Positions 14,823 to 24,783 of a stretch of DNA of 64,000 nt are shown in pieces. The DNA is from Clostridia bacterium (lineage in GTDB: Bacteria; Bacillota; Clostridia; UMGS1883; UMGS1540): positions 1 through 64,000 of the forward strand of contig JAFSAU010000030.1 of assembly GCA_017442155.1 (NCBI GenBank), in the 5' to 3' direction. The translations under genes were made by a program, and so were the position numbers. A model generated the notes under the pieces. The model worked only from the letters and a program-made list of their open reading frames with translations. It was not told where the DNA came from and did no database searches. Position 1 is the first letter of the stretch; the number at the start of each line of letters is the position of its first letter.

Positions 14823-15759
14823 TAAGAAAGCTACAAGAGAAGCATACGGAGAGGCTTTGGCCGAATTCGGTGCAAAATATAACTTTGTTGTTTTGGACGC
14901 GGACCTTTCCAAGTCCACCAAAACCGATACATTCAAGAAGGTATTTCCGGAACGCTTCTTCAACATGGGTATTGCAGAAGCAAACATGATGACCACAGCT
15001 GCCGGCCTTGCCGCCGCTGGTAAAACGGTTTTCGCAAGCTCCTTTGCCGTGTTTGCATCCGGCAGAGCCTTTGAACAGATTCGTAACGCAGTTTGTTATC
15101 CGAAGCTGAACGTTAAAATCGGTGCTACCCACGCCGGTATTTCCGTTGGCGAAGATGGCCCGACCCATCAGGCCATTGAAGATATTGCGCTGATGCGCGC
15201 CCTGCCCGGCATGACCGTTATCAGTCCTGCTGATGCCACGGAATCCCGCGCAGCCGTAAAAGCAGCCATTGAAACCGACGGCCCGTTCTATCTGCGCTTC
15301 GGCCGTCTGTCCGTACCCACACTCTTTGACCCTGCTACCTACAAGTTCGAGTTGGGTAAAGGCATCGTGCTTTCCGAAGGTACGGATGTGACGATTATCG
15401 CTACCGGTCTTATGGTACAGGAGGCTATTGAAGCCGGCAAAATCCTGGCAGAGAAGGGCGTTTCTGCAGAGGTTATCAACATTCACACCATTAAGCCCAT
15501 CGACGCAGAGCTGATTACCAAGAGTGCAAAGAAAACCGGCGCAGTTGTTACCGCGGAGGAACACACCATCATCGGCGGTCTCGGCAGTGCTGTTGCAGAA
15601 GTTCTCGCCGAAAACGCGCCCACCCCGTTGACCCGCGTAGGTATCATGGATAAGTTCGGCAAGAGCGGCAAGCCCGCACCCCTTCTCCAGATGTACGGCC
15701 TGACAGCGGAAAACATCGCCGCAAAGGCACTGGAAACCATCGCAAAGAAAAACGCATAA
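14815..15759 (+). CDS. Transketolase, C-terminal subunit
   Basis: 314 residues with the pyrimidine-binding domain (about 5-175; FFNMGIAEANMMTTAAGLAA with the catalytic Glu) and the C-terminal transketolase domain (about 190-305; EGTDVTIIATGLMVQEA). It pairs with the product of 13989-14822 to make the complete enzyme. Start ATG 14815 follows GGAGGGAATTTGCA. A stem-loop at 15773-15826 follows the stop and may end or weaken transcription before pcrA. Confidence 0.94.
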   Translation: MADKKATREAYGEALAEFGAKYNFVVLDADLSKSTKTDTFKKVFPERFFNMGIAEANMMTTAAGLAAAGKTVFASSFAVFASGRAFEQIRNAVCYPKLNVKIGATHAGISVGEDGPTHQAIEDIALMRALPGMTVISPADATESRAAVKAAIETDGPFYLRFGRLSVPTLFDPATYKFELGKGIVLSEGTDVTIIATGLMVQEAIEAGKILAEKGVSAEVINIHTIKPIDAELITKSAKKTGAVVTAEEHTIIGGLGSAVAEVLAENAPTPLTRVGIMDKFGKSGKPAPLLQMYGLTAENIAAKALETIAKKNA

Positions 15760-15772
15760 GACAAATACAAAG

Positions 15773-15826
15773 AGGGGCTGTATCGCGGGCGCACTTTATG
15801 TGGTCGGTTACCCGGTACAGCCCTTT
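15773..15826 (+). terminator. Stem-loop between transketolase and pcrA
   Basis: GGGCTGTA (15775-15782) pairs with TACAGCCC (15816-15823), extended by CGGG/CCCG inside. Only a short T run follows, so it may be a leaky terminator or a processing element. Confidence 0.45.
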
Positions 15827-15850
15827 GACTTTATAAAAAGGGGAATCTGA

Positions 15851-18058
15851 ATGCAAACGTTATTGTCAAAACTGAATCCTGCACAGCGTGAGGCCGTCAC
15901 CACCACTGCCGGACCTCTCCTCGTTCTGGCAGGTGCGGGCAGTGGTAAAACCCGTGTGCTGACCTATCGCATCGCCTATCTCATCAGCGAAAAGCATATT
16001 CCACCGGAAAATATTCTGGCTATTACGTTTACGAACAAGGCTGCCGCAGAGATGAAAACCCGTCTTGAAGCCCTGGTGGGTGAAGGCTCTGCCTACATCT
16101 GGGCCAGAACCTTTCACTCTGCCTGCGTCCGCTTTCTGCGCCGGGATATTGAAAGAATCGGCTATAAACAGGACTTTACAATTTACGATGCGGCTGAACA
16201 AAAAGCGATTGTGCGGGAATGCATCAAAGCACTGAACCTGGATGACAAAACGTATCCCGTATCCGCCTGCCTTTCCAATATTTCCGCGGCAAAAAACGAT
16301 ATGCTTTCTCCTGCGGCTTTTGAAGAGCTGCATCGCGGCAACTTCCGCATGGAAGGGTACTGCAAGGTATATGCCCGGTATCAGGCACAGCTGGAAAAGT
16401 ATAACGCGGTTGATTTCGATGACCTTTTATGCCTCACTGTCCGGCTTTTCGAAGAATGCCCTGATGTGCTGGAATATTATCGGAATAAATTCAAATATAT
16501 TCATGTGGACGAGTATCAGGACACGAACACCGTCCAGTACCGTCTGGTAAGCCTTCTGGCAGAAAAGCACCGGAATCTGTGTGTGGTAGGTGACGAAGAT
16601 CAGAGCATTTATAAATTCCGTGGCGCGGATATTCAAAACATTCTGCAGTTCGAGAAGTCCTTTCCGGATGCGCGGACCATTCGTCTGGAGCAGAACTATC
16701 GCTCCACCCAGAATATTCTGGACGCGGCCAATGCCGTTATTGCTCATAATACAGAGCGTCTCGGCAAGCGTCTCTGGACAGATAACGGGGACGGAAATAA
16801 GCTGATAAAATACAAGGCTAACACCGAATATGATGAAGCCAGTTATATTTCTGCCGAGCTTGCAAGGCTACACCGTCAGGAAGGAATTCCGTATGCAGAC
16901 ATGGTGGTTCTCTACCGTATGAACGCCCAGTCCCGCCCTATTGAAGAGCAACTGCTTTTAAATGCCGTGCCCTACAAAATTATCAAGGGGCACCGCTTCT
17001 ACGATGCGAAGGAAATTAAAGATAGTATTGCCTATCTGCGCACCATACATAATCCGGATGATGATGTAAGTCTGTCCCGTATTATAAACGAACCGAAGCG
17101 TGGCATCGGTGCCACTTCCCTTGGAAAAGCTTCCGCGCTTGCGGCAGAGAAAAACATCAGCCTATACACGGTAATACGGGATGAGTCCTACGCATCTGCC
17201 GTCGGGTCATCCTGGACCAAAATGCACGCCTTTTCGGAAATTATCGAAGGTATCCGCGCAGAAGCCAACAATTTACCTGTCACGGCACTGATCCGGGAAA
17301 TTTTTGATAAAACAGGCTACATGGCTCAGTTTAACCCGGAAAATCCGGAAGATGCAGTACGAATCGAAAATCTGCAGGAATTTCTCTCGGTAGGTCTGAA
17401 ATATGAAAAGGAAGCCGAACAGTCGTCTCTTACAGACTTTCTGGACAATCTCGCCCTGGTAGCCGATGTGGACGATTACGATGAGGAAATTGACTCCGTA
17501 ACGCTGATGACAATCCATACCGCCAAGGGTCTGGAATTTCCCGTAGTGTTTGTAGCCGGTTTCGAGGAAGGTGTTTTCCCCTCCTTCCGGGCTGTGTTTG
17601 AAAGTGCGGAAATCGAAGAAGAGCGGCGACTCTGCTATGTGGCACTGACCCGTGCCAAGGCACGGCTGTACCTGACCCACGCGCAGACCCGTACACTGAT
17701 GGGTGCTACCACCCGCAACCGTGTTTCCCGCTTTATGCTGGATATTCCGGAGCATCTGTATACGGCGGAGGGGGCTGACGTAACAAGTCACAGCGTAGAT
17801 ATTTCGCCCCTTCCCACCCGTCCCCGCGGTCCGGCCCATTTCGGCACCACGATTACAAGTAAACCCATAGTGCCAGGTCCTGCGGCTACTGCAAACTGTG
17901 ACCTTGCGCCGGGTGACACTGTGCGGCACAAAAAGTTTGGCGAAGGCACCATTCTTTCCGCGGTACCGGTCGGAAACGATACGAAGCTGGAAATCAATTT
18001 CCTGTCTGCCGGCAAAAAAACACTTTTGGCCACATACGCCAAGCTTGAAAAAATATAG
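15851..18058 (+). CDS. pcrA: ATP-dependent DNA helicase PcrA/UvrD
   Basis: A superfamily 1A 3'-5' helicase for excision repair and removal of recombination intermediates. 735 residues. Walker A GAGSGKTR at 28-35, Walker B DEYQDTN, QNYRS and the late motifs VTLMTIHTAKGLEFPVVFVAG and CYVALTRAK. The C-terminus (about 685-735; GDTVRHKKFGEGTI) is the Tudor-like tail of PcrA that in Bacillus contacts RNA polymerase. SD AAAAGGGG at 15836. Downstream lies a 330-bp spacer. Confidence 0.95.
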   Translation: MQTLLSKLNPAQREAVTTTAGPLLVLAGAGSGKTRVLTYRIAYLISEKHIPPENILAITFTNKAAAEMKTRLEALVGEGSAYIWARTFHSACVRFLRRDIERIGYKQDFTIYDAAEQKAIVRECIKALNLDDKTYPVSACLSNISAAKNDMLSPAAFEELHRGNFRMEGYCKVYARYQAQLEKYNAVDFDDLLCLTVRLFEECPDVLEYYRNKFKYIHVDEYQDTNTVQYRLVSLLAEKHRNLCVVGDEDQSIYKFRGADIQNILQFEKSFPDARTIRLEQNYRSTQNILDAANAVIAHNTERLGKRLWTDNGDGNKLIKYKANTEYDEASYISAELARLHRQEGIPYADMVVLYRMNAQSRPIEEQLLLNAVPYKIIKGHRFYDAKEIKDSIAYLRTIHNPDDDVSLSRIINEPKRGIGATSLGKASALAAEKNISLYTVIRDESYASAVGSSWTKMHAFSEIIEGIRAEANNLPVTALIREIFDKTGYMAQFNPENPEDAVRIENLQEFLSVGLKYEKEAEQSSLTDFLDNLALVADVDDYDEEIDSVTLMTIHTAKGLEFPVVFVAGFEEGVFPSFRAVFESAEIEEERRLCYVALTRAKARLYLTHAQTRTLMGATTRNRVSRFMLDIPEHLYTAEGADVTSHSVDISPLPTRPRGPAHFGTTITSKPIVPGPAATANCDLAPGDTVRHKKFGEGTILSAVPVGNDTKLEINFLSAGKKTLLATYAKLEKI

Positions 18059-18390
18059 ACATAATACAAAAGGGATGTAAAAAAGTCCAGACCGCAAAAA
18101 GGCAAAGAAAATGCAATATGCAAATAAGATTTGTTGCTTAAAAATGATTAAATTATGTTAAAAATCTCATTTCATTCGATTTTTCGCGATTCAAACGCCT
18201 TTTTGCTACAAACAAATCTCGCCTCTCAGCGACTGTTGCGACGCCGCCGGGAGGCGAAGTTTGTTCAAAACACAAGGAAATAAGCAGTGAGATGTAAAAA
18301 AGGAAAGAAAACCAATAAATTTTCATAGTTTACCAAGCTTTTGCTTTATAAAACCGTAGAAAAATTTACAGTTCCTTTTGTTGTGTCCCT
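18059..18390. other. Gene-free spacer with weak inverted repeat
   Basis: No convincing gene. The ends are an imperfect inverted repeat (ACAAAAGGGATGTAAA at 18066-18081 against TTTACAGTTCCTTTTGT at 18365-18381). In the middle a stem pairs AACAAATCTCGCCTC with GAGGCGAAGTTTGTT (about 18209-18271). It could be a decayed miniature element or a structured RNA; the convergent genes pcrA and araC would then both end in it. Confidence 0.35.
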
Positions 18391-19236
18391 TTATTTCAAT
18401 TCTATCGGAATCCAGATTTCATAGTATCTCTTTTTCCTGCGTTCCGCCCTGTTTGTCCACAGGTGATACACCTCTACCTCGAAATCCTGCTTTTGTTTAT
18501 ACGGAGAATCCGGCAGCCACGAATTAAAAATCAAGTCACGAAGCTTTGGAATCTCATCGCCTGCATATCCTCCCCGTTCCGTGGTAAACATGGCATACAA
18601 TCCTGCCGGAATACCCGTTTTCGTGAGATTCCTGCCACTGACATCTTCTGTTTTTCGCGCAATTGTGTAGTTTCCGTTATCCCATATTCCATACCAAAGG
18701 CCATCATATCCTTCACATATTTCTCCAGGTACAAAATCCTGTTCATCCGACCACATGCTGTGCTCTTGTGCAAAGCGTTCTGCGGCTGTCCCATTAAAAC
18801 CCCTTGTCACACCCAATACCTCAAAACCAGCAATTTCTTCAATTTTACAATTCATTTTTTTTGCTCCTTTAATTGCGATATGAAATGAAACCGGCGAATA
18901 CATGCAAAGAGGTCCACCCGATTTCCGAAGTTCAGACGGCGTTATTCCGTGTTGCTTTGAAAAAGCCCTCGAAAATGCATCCGCACTTTCATACCCGCAT
19001 CTGAAGGCTACGTCGATTACCTTGTCATTACATGTCTGCAGTGCATACGCAGCAAGCGTCAATCGCCTGCAGCGAATATATTCTTTCAGTGTCATTCCCG
19101 TCATGTAACTGAAAAAGCGGATAAAACTATCCTGCGTGACACATGCAATTCTGGATACCTCTGCAAGGTCAATTTCTTCATACAAATTCTGTTCGATATA
19201 GTCCATCGCATCCATGAGTTGTTTTAGTACATCCAT
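18391..19236 (-). CDS. AraC-family regulator with GyrI-like effector domain
   Basis: 281 residues from ATG 19236, placed 5 nt after GGAGGAGG. The N-terminal ~105 residues are two helix-turn-helix units of the AraC/XylS type (CVTQDSFIRFFSYMTGMTLKEY and the second motif VAFRCGYESADAFSRAFSKQHGITPSELR). Residues about 125-280 form an effector-binding domain of the GyrI-like/Rob C-terminal type (GFEVLGVTRGFNG, IPAGLYAMFTTERG). Such proteins sense small drug-like molecules and activate nearby genes. No transporter gene adjoins, so the target is unclear. It is transcribed alone on the minus strand. Confidence 0.88.
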   Translation of the reverse strand: MDVLKQLMDAMDYIEQNLYEEIDLAEVSRIACVTQDSFIRFFSYMTGMTLKEYIRCRRLTLAAYALQTCNDKVIDVAFRCGYESADAFSRAFSKQHGITPSELRKSGGPLCMYSPVSFHIAIKGAKKMNCKIEEIAGFEVLGVTRGFNGTAAERFAQEHSMWSDEQDFVPGEICEGYDGLWYGIWDNGNYTIARKTEDVSGRNLTKTGIPAGLYAMFTTERGGYAGDEIPKLRDLIFNSWLPDSPYKQKQDFEVEVYHLWTNRAERRKKRYYEIWIPIELK

Positions 19237-19334
19237 AAAATCCTCCTCCATAAGTATTGCGCGCAAAACGATTGTATCAGAATTTCTTTGCACTGTCCCG
19301 ACTTTTTATGAGCAAACTATATCTGACGGAACAA

Positions 19335-19361
19335 AAAAGGTAGCCATCGTGACTACCTTTT
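19335..19361 (-). terminator. Terminator after the hemolysin III gene
   Basis: AAAAGGTAG/CTACCTTTT stem (19335-19343 with 19353-19361) followed on the minus strand by a T run. It lies 13 bp beyond the stop codon of the membrane-protein gene. Confidence 0.8.
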
Positions 19362-19374
19362 GCTCCGTATTCAT

Positions 19375-20052
19375 CTATCGCAACACATATAACAAAATAT
19401 ACAGCATGTGGTTTATACTTCCCGCCAGCACGAAAATATGAAACACGGAGTGCATATAGCGGGTTTTCTTAAAGAAATAGTAGATAAATGCCCCAACGGT
19501 ATAACAAAGGCCTCCGGCAAGAAGCAGGCCCGTACCGCCGCGGGCAATCAGGAAGTCCAGCGCACGATACGCAAATACAATGCACCAGCCCATCGTAAGA
19601 TAACACACGGCTGAAAACTTTTTGTACCGCCGGATATCAATACTGTTGAGCACAATGCCGACCGCCGCCGCAGCCCACACCACGCCGAACAGCGTCCAGC
19701 CTAAAAGAGGGTCGAAAGCACGGATGCTGCAAAGAACAATAGGTGTATAGGTGCCGGCAATCAGGATGAAAATAGAGCAGTGGTCAATCACCTGCATCAC
19801 CTTTTTAGCCAGAAGATTGGCACCCAGGCCGTGATAAACACTGGAAAACGTGTAAAGCAGTATCATGGAAATGCCGTACACCAATGCCCCCGCAATGCTG
19901 TACCCGTCCCCAAACCATACCGCAATCACAGCCCCCAGGGTCAGGGACACGATCCCTGCTGCAGACCCCAGAATGTGGGTCACCATATTCATAATTTCTT
20001 CACCTTTTGTGTAATCAGGCAGTTTTCTGTCCGCCAGTTTTTCTCTTGTCAT
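19375..20052 (-). CDS. Hemolysin III / PAQR-family membrane protein
   Basis: 225 residues, seven hydrophobic spans. The start at ATG 20052 follows AAGGAGG. Family marks: EEIMNMVTHILGSAAG near the N-terminus, SSVYHGL after the second span, and the late HSVFHIFVLAGSINH with the conserved histidines that bind zinc in the related adiponectin receptors. The name comes from a Bacillus cereus protein; most bacterial members are not shown to be toxins and are thought to act in membrane lipid homeostasis. It lies 40 bp downstream of dnaE on the same strand and has its own SD. Confidence 0.9.
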   Translation of the reverse strand: MTREKLADRKLPDYTKGEEIMNMVTHILGSAAGIVSLTLGAVIAVWFGDGYSIAGALVYGISMILLYTFSSVYHGLGANLLAKKVMQVIDHCSIFILIAGTYTPIVLCSIRAFDPLLGWTLFGVVWAAAAVGIVLNSIDIRRYKKFSAVCYLTMGWCIVFAYRALDFLIARGGTGLLLAGGLCYTVGAFIYYFFKKTRYMHSVFHIFVLAGSINHMLYILLYVLR

Positions 20053-20092
20053 ATCTCTGCCTCCTTCTCTCCGCTTTTTGCGGAGCACAAAA

Positions 20093-23000
20093 TCATTCTG
20101 CTTTCACAGTCCCTGTTCCGAAAAGTGTTTCTGCTTTCTGTATAAAACTTTCTGAAGCATCCACTGTCTTTTTCGTTTTATAAATTTTATCCCCAATCTC
20201 AAAAACCAATACATCCGCACCGGGATTTTCTGCCACCACGGGATAAAATACGTCAAGCTTTGCAAGGTCTGTACTTTGCATCTGCACCGTTATGCGGCGT
20301 GCTTTCGGCAGATTTGCCGGCAATACCCGAATTTCTTCGGCGAGAATTTTGGGATCCTCATCCTCCCGGAGACTCAACGTTCCCCGCACCAGCACAGCCG
20401 TTCCCTCTGTTGCCGCTTCATCGCAGGCGGTCAGAACCTTCGGGAATACAATCACTTCCATAGAAGAAGTTAAATCCTCCACAGAAAGAAACGCCATCAT
20501 CGTATTGTTTTTTGTCATTTTATTCTTGCGGCCGGAAACAAGTCCTGCTACCTCCACCGTCTGCCGGTCGTGGTAAATGCCGCTTTCTGTATCCTTCAGC
20601 TGCAATATGGAGGCCGGGGAAAGCACCGCAATTGTTTCTTTATATGCATCCAGCGGATGGCCGGACATATAGATGCCCAGTGCCTCCTTTTCCCGGGCCA
20701 GACGCACCTTTGGCGCAAGTTCCGGAAGATTCGGATAGGAATCGCTGGCCGGGAGTGCGTCCCCAAAAAGAGACAACTGTCCGGCGATATTGTTTTTCAT
20801 ACGGCTACCACGGGTTTCCAGCATGGTTTCAAAGTGTCCCAGCATCTGGGCGCGGTTTGCACCCGTAAAGTCAAATGCTCCGCCGGCAATCAGCTCTTCC
20901 AGTGCCCGCTTATTCATATCTTTACCCAACATCCGCTCAATGTAGTCCCCAAGGCCGGCGAACGCACCGTTTTTCTTCCGTTCTGTCACTGTATTCTCTG
21001 CAACACCCTGCCCCACACTACGCACGGCACCCAAGCCAAAGCGGATATTCCCGTTTTCTTCTGCGAATTTGTAGTAGCTTTTGTTTACATCCGGCGGCAA
21101 AAGCGTAATGCCCATTTTGTCACATTCCACCGCATACGCCGCTATTTTTTCTGCATTGCCAATCACGCTATTAAAAAGTGCCGCCATAAAATACACCTTA
21201 TAAAAGCATTTTAAATACGCCGTCTCGTACGCCAGAACTGCGTAGGCCGCGGCATGGGATTTATTAAAGGCATACTTGGCAAAGTCAATCATATCGTCAT
21301 AGATCTGATTCGCAATTTTCGCATCCACTCCGTTCCGCACCGCGCCGGGAATCAAAATCTCACCGTTTTCCTCCAGGCCGTTTATGAAAACCTCCCGTTC
21401 TTTTTCCATGACATCGGTTTTCTTTTTACTCATGGCTTTTCGTACCGAGTCGGCCCGCGCCATGCTGTAGCCGCCGAGATTCTGCACAATCTGCATTACC
21501 TGCTCCTGATACACAATACAGCCGTAGGTGACACGCAGTATCGGTTCCAGCATCGGATGCAGATACTGAATCTTATCCGGATTTTTCTTGTTGCGGATAT
21601 AGGTGGGAATGGAATCCATCGGCCCGGGACGGTACAGAGAAATACCGGCAATGATGTCTTCCAGACAATCTGGTGAAAGTTCCCGCATAAACGACTTCAT
21701 CCCTGCGCTTTCCAGCTGGAATACGCCGGCCGTGTCCCCCCGGCTGATGAGCTCATACACTTCCGGGGCATCGAATACCATATTTTTTGTATCCAGCGTA
21801 ATGCCCGCCATCTCAGCCGCGTCCTGAATGACCGTCAGGTTTCGCAGACCCAGAAAGTCCATTTTGAGAAGCCCCAGCCGCTCCAGCGTTCCCATGGGAA
21901 ACTGGGTGGTAATGACATCATCATTTTTCTGGAGCGGGACATGCTCATAAACAGGAGCATTGGAAATTACCACACCCGCCGCATGGGTGGAGGCATGGCG
22001 GGGCAATCCCTCCAGTGCCAGCGAAATCTCCAGAAGCTCATGAATCCGGCTGTCCTGCTCATAGGCTTCCTTCAGCTTCGGCGTCATGGCGATTGCATCT
22101 GCAAGCTTGATATTTAAAATATTCGGCACCATCTTGGCAATTACATCCACCTCGGCATAGGACATGCCCAAAACACGTCCCACATCCCGGATAACACCCT
22201 TGGCGGCCATGGTACCAAATGTAATAATCTGCGCCACACGGTCACTGCCGTACTTTCGGTTCACATATTCTATTACTTCCGGTCGGCGGACATAGCAGAA
22301 GTCAATATCAATATCAGGCATACTGACACGCTCGGGATTTAAAAACCGCTCAAAAATAAGTTGGTACCGAAGCGGGTCCACATCTGTAATATACAAGCTG
22401 TAGGCCACAATACTGCCCGCGCCGGAGCCACGGCCCGGACCGACGGCAATACCGTTGGTTTTAGCGTAATTTACAAAGTCCCACACAATCAGAAAATAGT
22501 CCACAAAGCCCATGCTTTGTATCACATTCAATTCATAGCTAAGCCGGTCCCACGCTTCCTGCGTAGGTGTACCATACCGTTCCTCCAGACCCTTTTCGCA
22601 CATAAAACGGAGGTACTCAAAAGCATCTTTTCCATCCGGCACATCATATTTCGGAAGCAGACGCTGATGGAAAACGAAATCAAAGTTACATGCATCAGCA
22701 ATTTTTTTTGTATTCGTCAAAGCCGCCGGTGCATAGGGAAATAAGGCCGCCATTTCTTCCGCGGTCTTTAAATAAAACTCCTCGCCGGTAAAGCGCATAC
22801 GGTCCGTATCGCTCACGTTCTTTCCTGTCTGGATGCAAAGAAGTACATCCTGGTACCGGGCATCCTTCTTCTCAATATAATGGACGTCATTGGTACACAC
22901 AAGCGGAATGCCCGTTTCCTCGGAAAGCTGCACCAGAAGCGGATTCAGCTTCCGCTGCTCCTCAATTCCGTGGTCCTGCAGTTCCAGATAAAAATTGCCT

Positions 23001-23500
23001 TCGCCGAATAGCTCCAGATAACGGAGTGCCCTTCTTTTCGCATCCTCGTACTCTCCTTTCAGCAGTGCACGGGGGATATCCCCGGCCAGACATGCCGAAA
23101 GTGCAATCAAGCCTTCACAACCGGCTGACAGCGTTTCCATGTCCACCCGAGGTTTATAATAAAATCCTTCCGTAAAGCCTACAGATACAATGCGAATCAG
23201 ATTTTTGTACCCGGTCTCATTTTTCACCAGCAGTACCAGATGTCCGATTTCCTCTTCCCGGCCTGCCGTTTTATGGGTGCGGTCCCCGTCTGTGGTATAA
23301 ACCTCACAGCCGATAATGGGCTTTATGCCCGCCTCCTTAGCCGCCTCATAAAAATCAATGGCCCCATACATAACGCCATGGTCTGTAAGGGCCAGGGCTG
23401 TCTGTCCCTCGTCCTTCGCTTTCTGTACCAGATCTCGTATACGGCACGCACCGTCTAAAAGACTGTACTCACTATGCACATGCAAATGTACAAAATCCAT
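20093..23500 (-). CDS. dnaE: DNA polymerase III subunit alpha, DnaE type
   Basis: 1135 residues. N-terminal PHP domain (FVHLHVHSEYSLLDG, TDHGVMYG), polymerase C-family palm with PDIDIDFCYVRR holding catalytic aspartates and GRGSGAGSIVAY, tandem HhH, and a C-terminal OB fold (DRQTVEVAGLVSGRKNKMTKN). No proofreading exonuclease is present, as in Firmicutes, where DnaE extends primers on the lagging strand and PolC (57968-62173 here) does the bulk synthesis. Start ATG 23500 after GAGGA. nagZ ends 12 nt upstream, so the two are probably co-transcribed. Confidence 0.96.
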   Translation of the reverse strand: MDFVHLHVHSEYSLLDGACRIRDLVQKAKDEGQTALALTDHGVMYGAIDFYEAAKEAGIKPIIGCEVYTTDGDRTHKTAGREEEIGHLVLLVKNETGYKNLIRIVSVGFTEGFYYKPRVDMETLSAGCEGLIALSACLAGDIPRALLKGEYEDAKRRALRYLELFGEGNFYLELQDHGIEEQRKLNPLLVQLSEETGIPLVCTNDVHYIEKKDARYQDVLLCIQTGKNVSDTDRMRFTGEEFYLKTAEEMAALFPYAPAALTNTKKIADACNFDFVFHQRLLPKYDVPDGKDAFEYLRFMCEKGLEERYGTPTQEAWDRLSYELNVIQSMGFVDYFLIVWDFVNYAKTNGIAVGPGRGSGAGSIVAYSLYITDVDPLRYQLIFERFLNPERVSMPDIDIDFCYVRRPEVIEYVNRKYGSDRVAQIITFGTMAAKGVIRDVGRVLGMSYAEVDVIAKMVPNILNIKLADAIAMTPKLKEAYEQDSRIHELLEISLALEGLPRHASTHAAGVVISNAPVYEHVPLQKNDDVITTQFPMGTLERLGLLKMDFLGLRNLTVIQDAAEMAGITLDTKNMVFDAPEVYELISRGDTAGVFQLESAGMKSFMRELSPDCLEDIIAGISLYRPGPMDSIPTYIRNKKNPDKIQYLHPMLEPILRVTYGCIVYQEQVMQIVQNLGGYSMARADSVRKAMSKKKTDVMEKEREVFINGLEENGEILIPGAVRNGVDAKIANQIYDDMIDFAKYAFNKSHAAAYAVLAYETAYLKCFYKVYFMAALFNSVIGNAEKIAAYAVECDKMGITLLPPDVNKSYYKFAEENGNIRFGLGAVRSVGQGVAENTVTERKKNGAFAGLGDYIERMLGKDMNKRALEELIAGGAFDFTGANRAQMLGHFETMLETRGSRMKNNIAGQLSLFGDALPASDSYPNLPELAPKVRLAREKEALGIYMSGHPLDAYKETIAVLSPASILQLKDTESGIYHDRQTVEVAGLVSGRKNKMTKNNTMMAFLSVEDLTSSMEVIVFPKVLTACDEAATEGTAVLVRGTLSLREDEDPKILAEEIRVLPANLPKARRITVQMQSTDLAKLDVFYPVVAENPGADVLVFEIGDKIYKTKKTVDASESFIQKAETLFGTGTVKAE

Positions 23501-23512
23501 TATCTGTCCTCA

Positions 23513-24691
23513 CTAAATAATGCCGCGTTCCAGCTTCACCTTTAAAACCCGTGAAACACTTTCATTGATTCGCATTTCGCTGATGCGACCGCTCTGTATG
23601 GCCGCTTTGATGGCCGCATGTGCCTCTTCTATGTTCTCCGGCATCAGCAGCATATCCGCACCGGCCTCAAATGCCGTCACAGCCGCCGCACCGGGAGAAT
23701 AATATCCTGTAATCGCCTTCATAGAGAGGGAATCTGTAATAATGATATTGGGGAAACCCATGGTGTTTCGGAGAATATTGGTCATTACGTTGGTAGACAT
23801 CGTACATTCCATATCAGTTTTCGTAATGGACTGATTCACCATATGCGATACCATCACAAAATCTGCTCCGGCCCCGATACCAGCCTTGAAGGGCAAAAGG
23901 TCGCTTTCCTGCATTTCCTCATACGTCCGCTCACTTTCTGCCCGGCCGCTGTGCGTATCTGCCTCGGCACTGCCCTGACCGGGAAAATGCTTCACCGCAC
24001 AGGCCACACCGCTGTCGCGAAGACCGTTCACTGCGTTTTCCACCATAGTGCTGACCACACCCGCATCTGTTCCAAAGGAACGGGTACCTATTTCTGCATT
24101 TTCTTCGTTTACCAGCGTATCGGCTACAGGTGCAAAGTTTACATTAAAACCGAGTGTTTGAATTTCATTTCCTATTGTTTTACTTACATCATAAGCTTTC
24201 TGTGCATCGCCGCCATCGCCAATCTCCCGCATGGAGGGCTGGGCCGTGACGCCCATCCCCTCAATCCCGGAAAGACGGGATACTGTGCCGCCCTCTTCAT
24301 CCACGGCTGTAAAAAGCGGAATTTTCGATGCACCCTGTAAATCCTGCAAAAGTTTAGTAACCTGTTCTTTATTCTGAATATTATCCCCAAACAGAATCAC
24401 GCCGCCCACCGGGTGCTTCGTCATGCTCTCCCGCACCGGGTCCGAAACCTCTGTGACCACACTTCCGTCCCCTAAGGCTTCAGGAGCAACAAGCATCAGC
24501 TGATAAATTTTTTCATCCAATGTCATGGACTCAATCATAGTCCAGGCTGCCCCGTTCGGGTCCGTTTCATAAATTTTTTCGATTTCTTCAAGAGAAATCG
24601 CAGGCGTTTGTTCAGCGGGCTTCTTTCCTTTGCAGGCAGAAACCGAAAAAACAAGCAAAACGGCCAGTAAAATGGCTGTGATTTTTTTCAT
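23513..24691 (-). CDS. nagZ: Lipoprotein beta-N-acetylhexosaminidase (GH3, NagZ-like)
   Basis: 392 residues from ATG 24691 (GGGAGGA upstream). Lipobox FSVSAC (Cys about 20) places it on the outer membrane face. The GH3 catalytic domain shows KHFPGQGSAEADTHSG (the Asp/His dyad loop typical of NagZ) and IITDSLSMKAI with the nucleophile Asp. NagZ enzymes release N-acetylglucosamine from muropeptides in wall turnover; in Gram-positives the enzyme is exported, as here. No C-terminal GH3 domain is present, which is the normal NagZ size. It shares a transcript with dnaE by position. Confidence 0.92.
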   Translation of the reverse strand: MKKITAILLAVLLVFSVSACKGKKPAEQTPAISLEEIEKIYETDPNGAAWTMIESMTLDEKIYQLMLVAPEALGDGSVVTEVSDPVRESMTKHPVGGVILFGDNIQNKEQVTKLLQDLQGASKIPLFTAVDEEGGTVSRLSGIEGMGVTAQPSMREIGDGGDAQKAYDVSKTIGNEIQTLGFNVNFAPVADTLVNEENAEIGTRSFGTDAGVVSTMVENAVNGLRDSGVACAVKHFPGQGSAEADTHSGRAESERTYEEMQESDLLPFKAGIGAGADFVMVSHMVNQSITKTDMECTMSTNVMTNILRNTMGFPNIIITDSLSMKAITGYYSPGAAAVTAFEAGADMLLMPENIEEAHAAIKAAIQSGRISEMRINESVSRVLKVKLERGII

Positions 24692-24723
24692 TAAGATGTC
24701 CTCCCATCCGGATTTTTGAGAAA

Positions 24724-24749
24724 AGGGCACGCAAAAACTTGCGTACCCT
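24724..24749 (-). terminator. Terminator after the zinc-ribbon gene
   Basis: Stem AGGGCACGCAA (24724-24734) with TTGCGTACCCT (24739-24749), one G-T pair on the RNA, followed by TTTT on the minus strand. Confidence 0.75.
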
Positions 24750-24783
24750 CTTTTTCACACTGTATAACCCTCAAAGTGAGAGA

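Noticed and set aside
19375-20052. Hemolysin or toxin role
   Set aside because: The family name is historical; PAQR-type membrane proteins are widespread in harmless bacteria.
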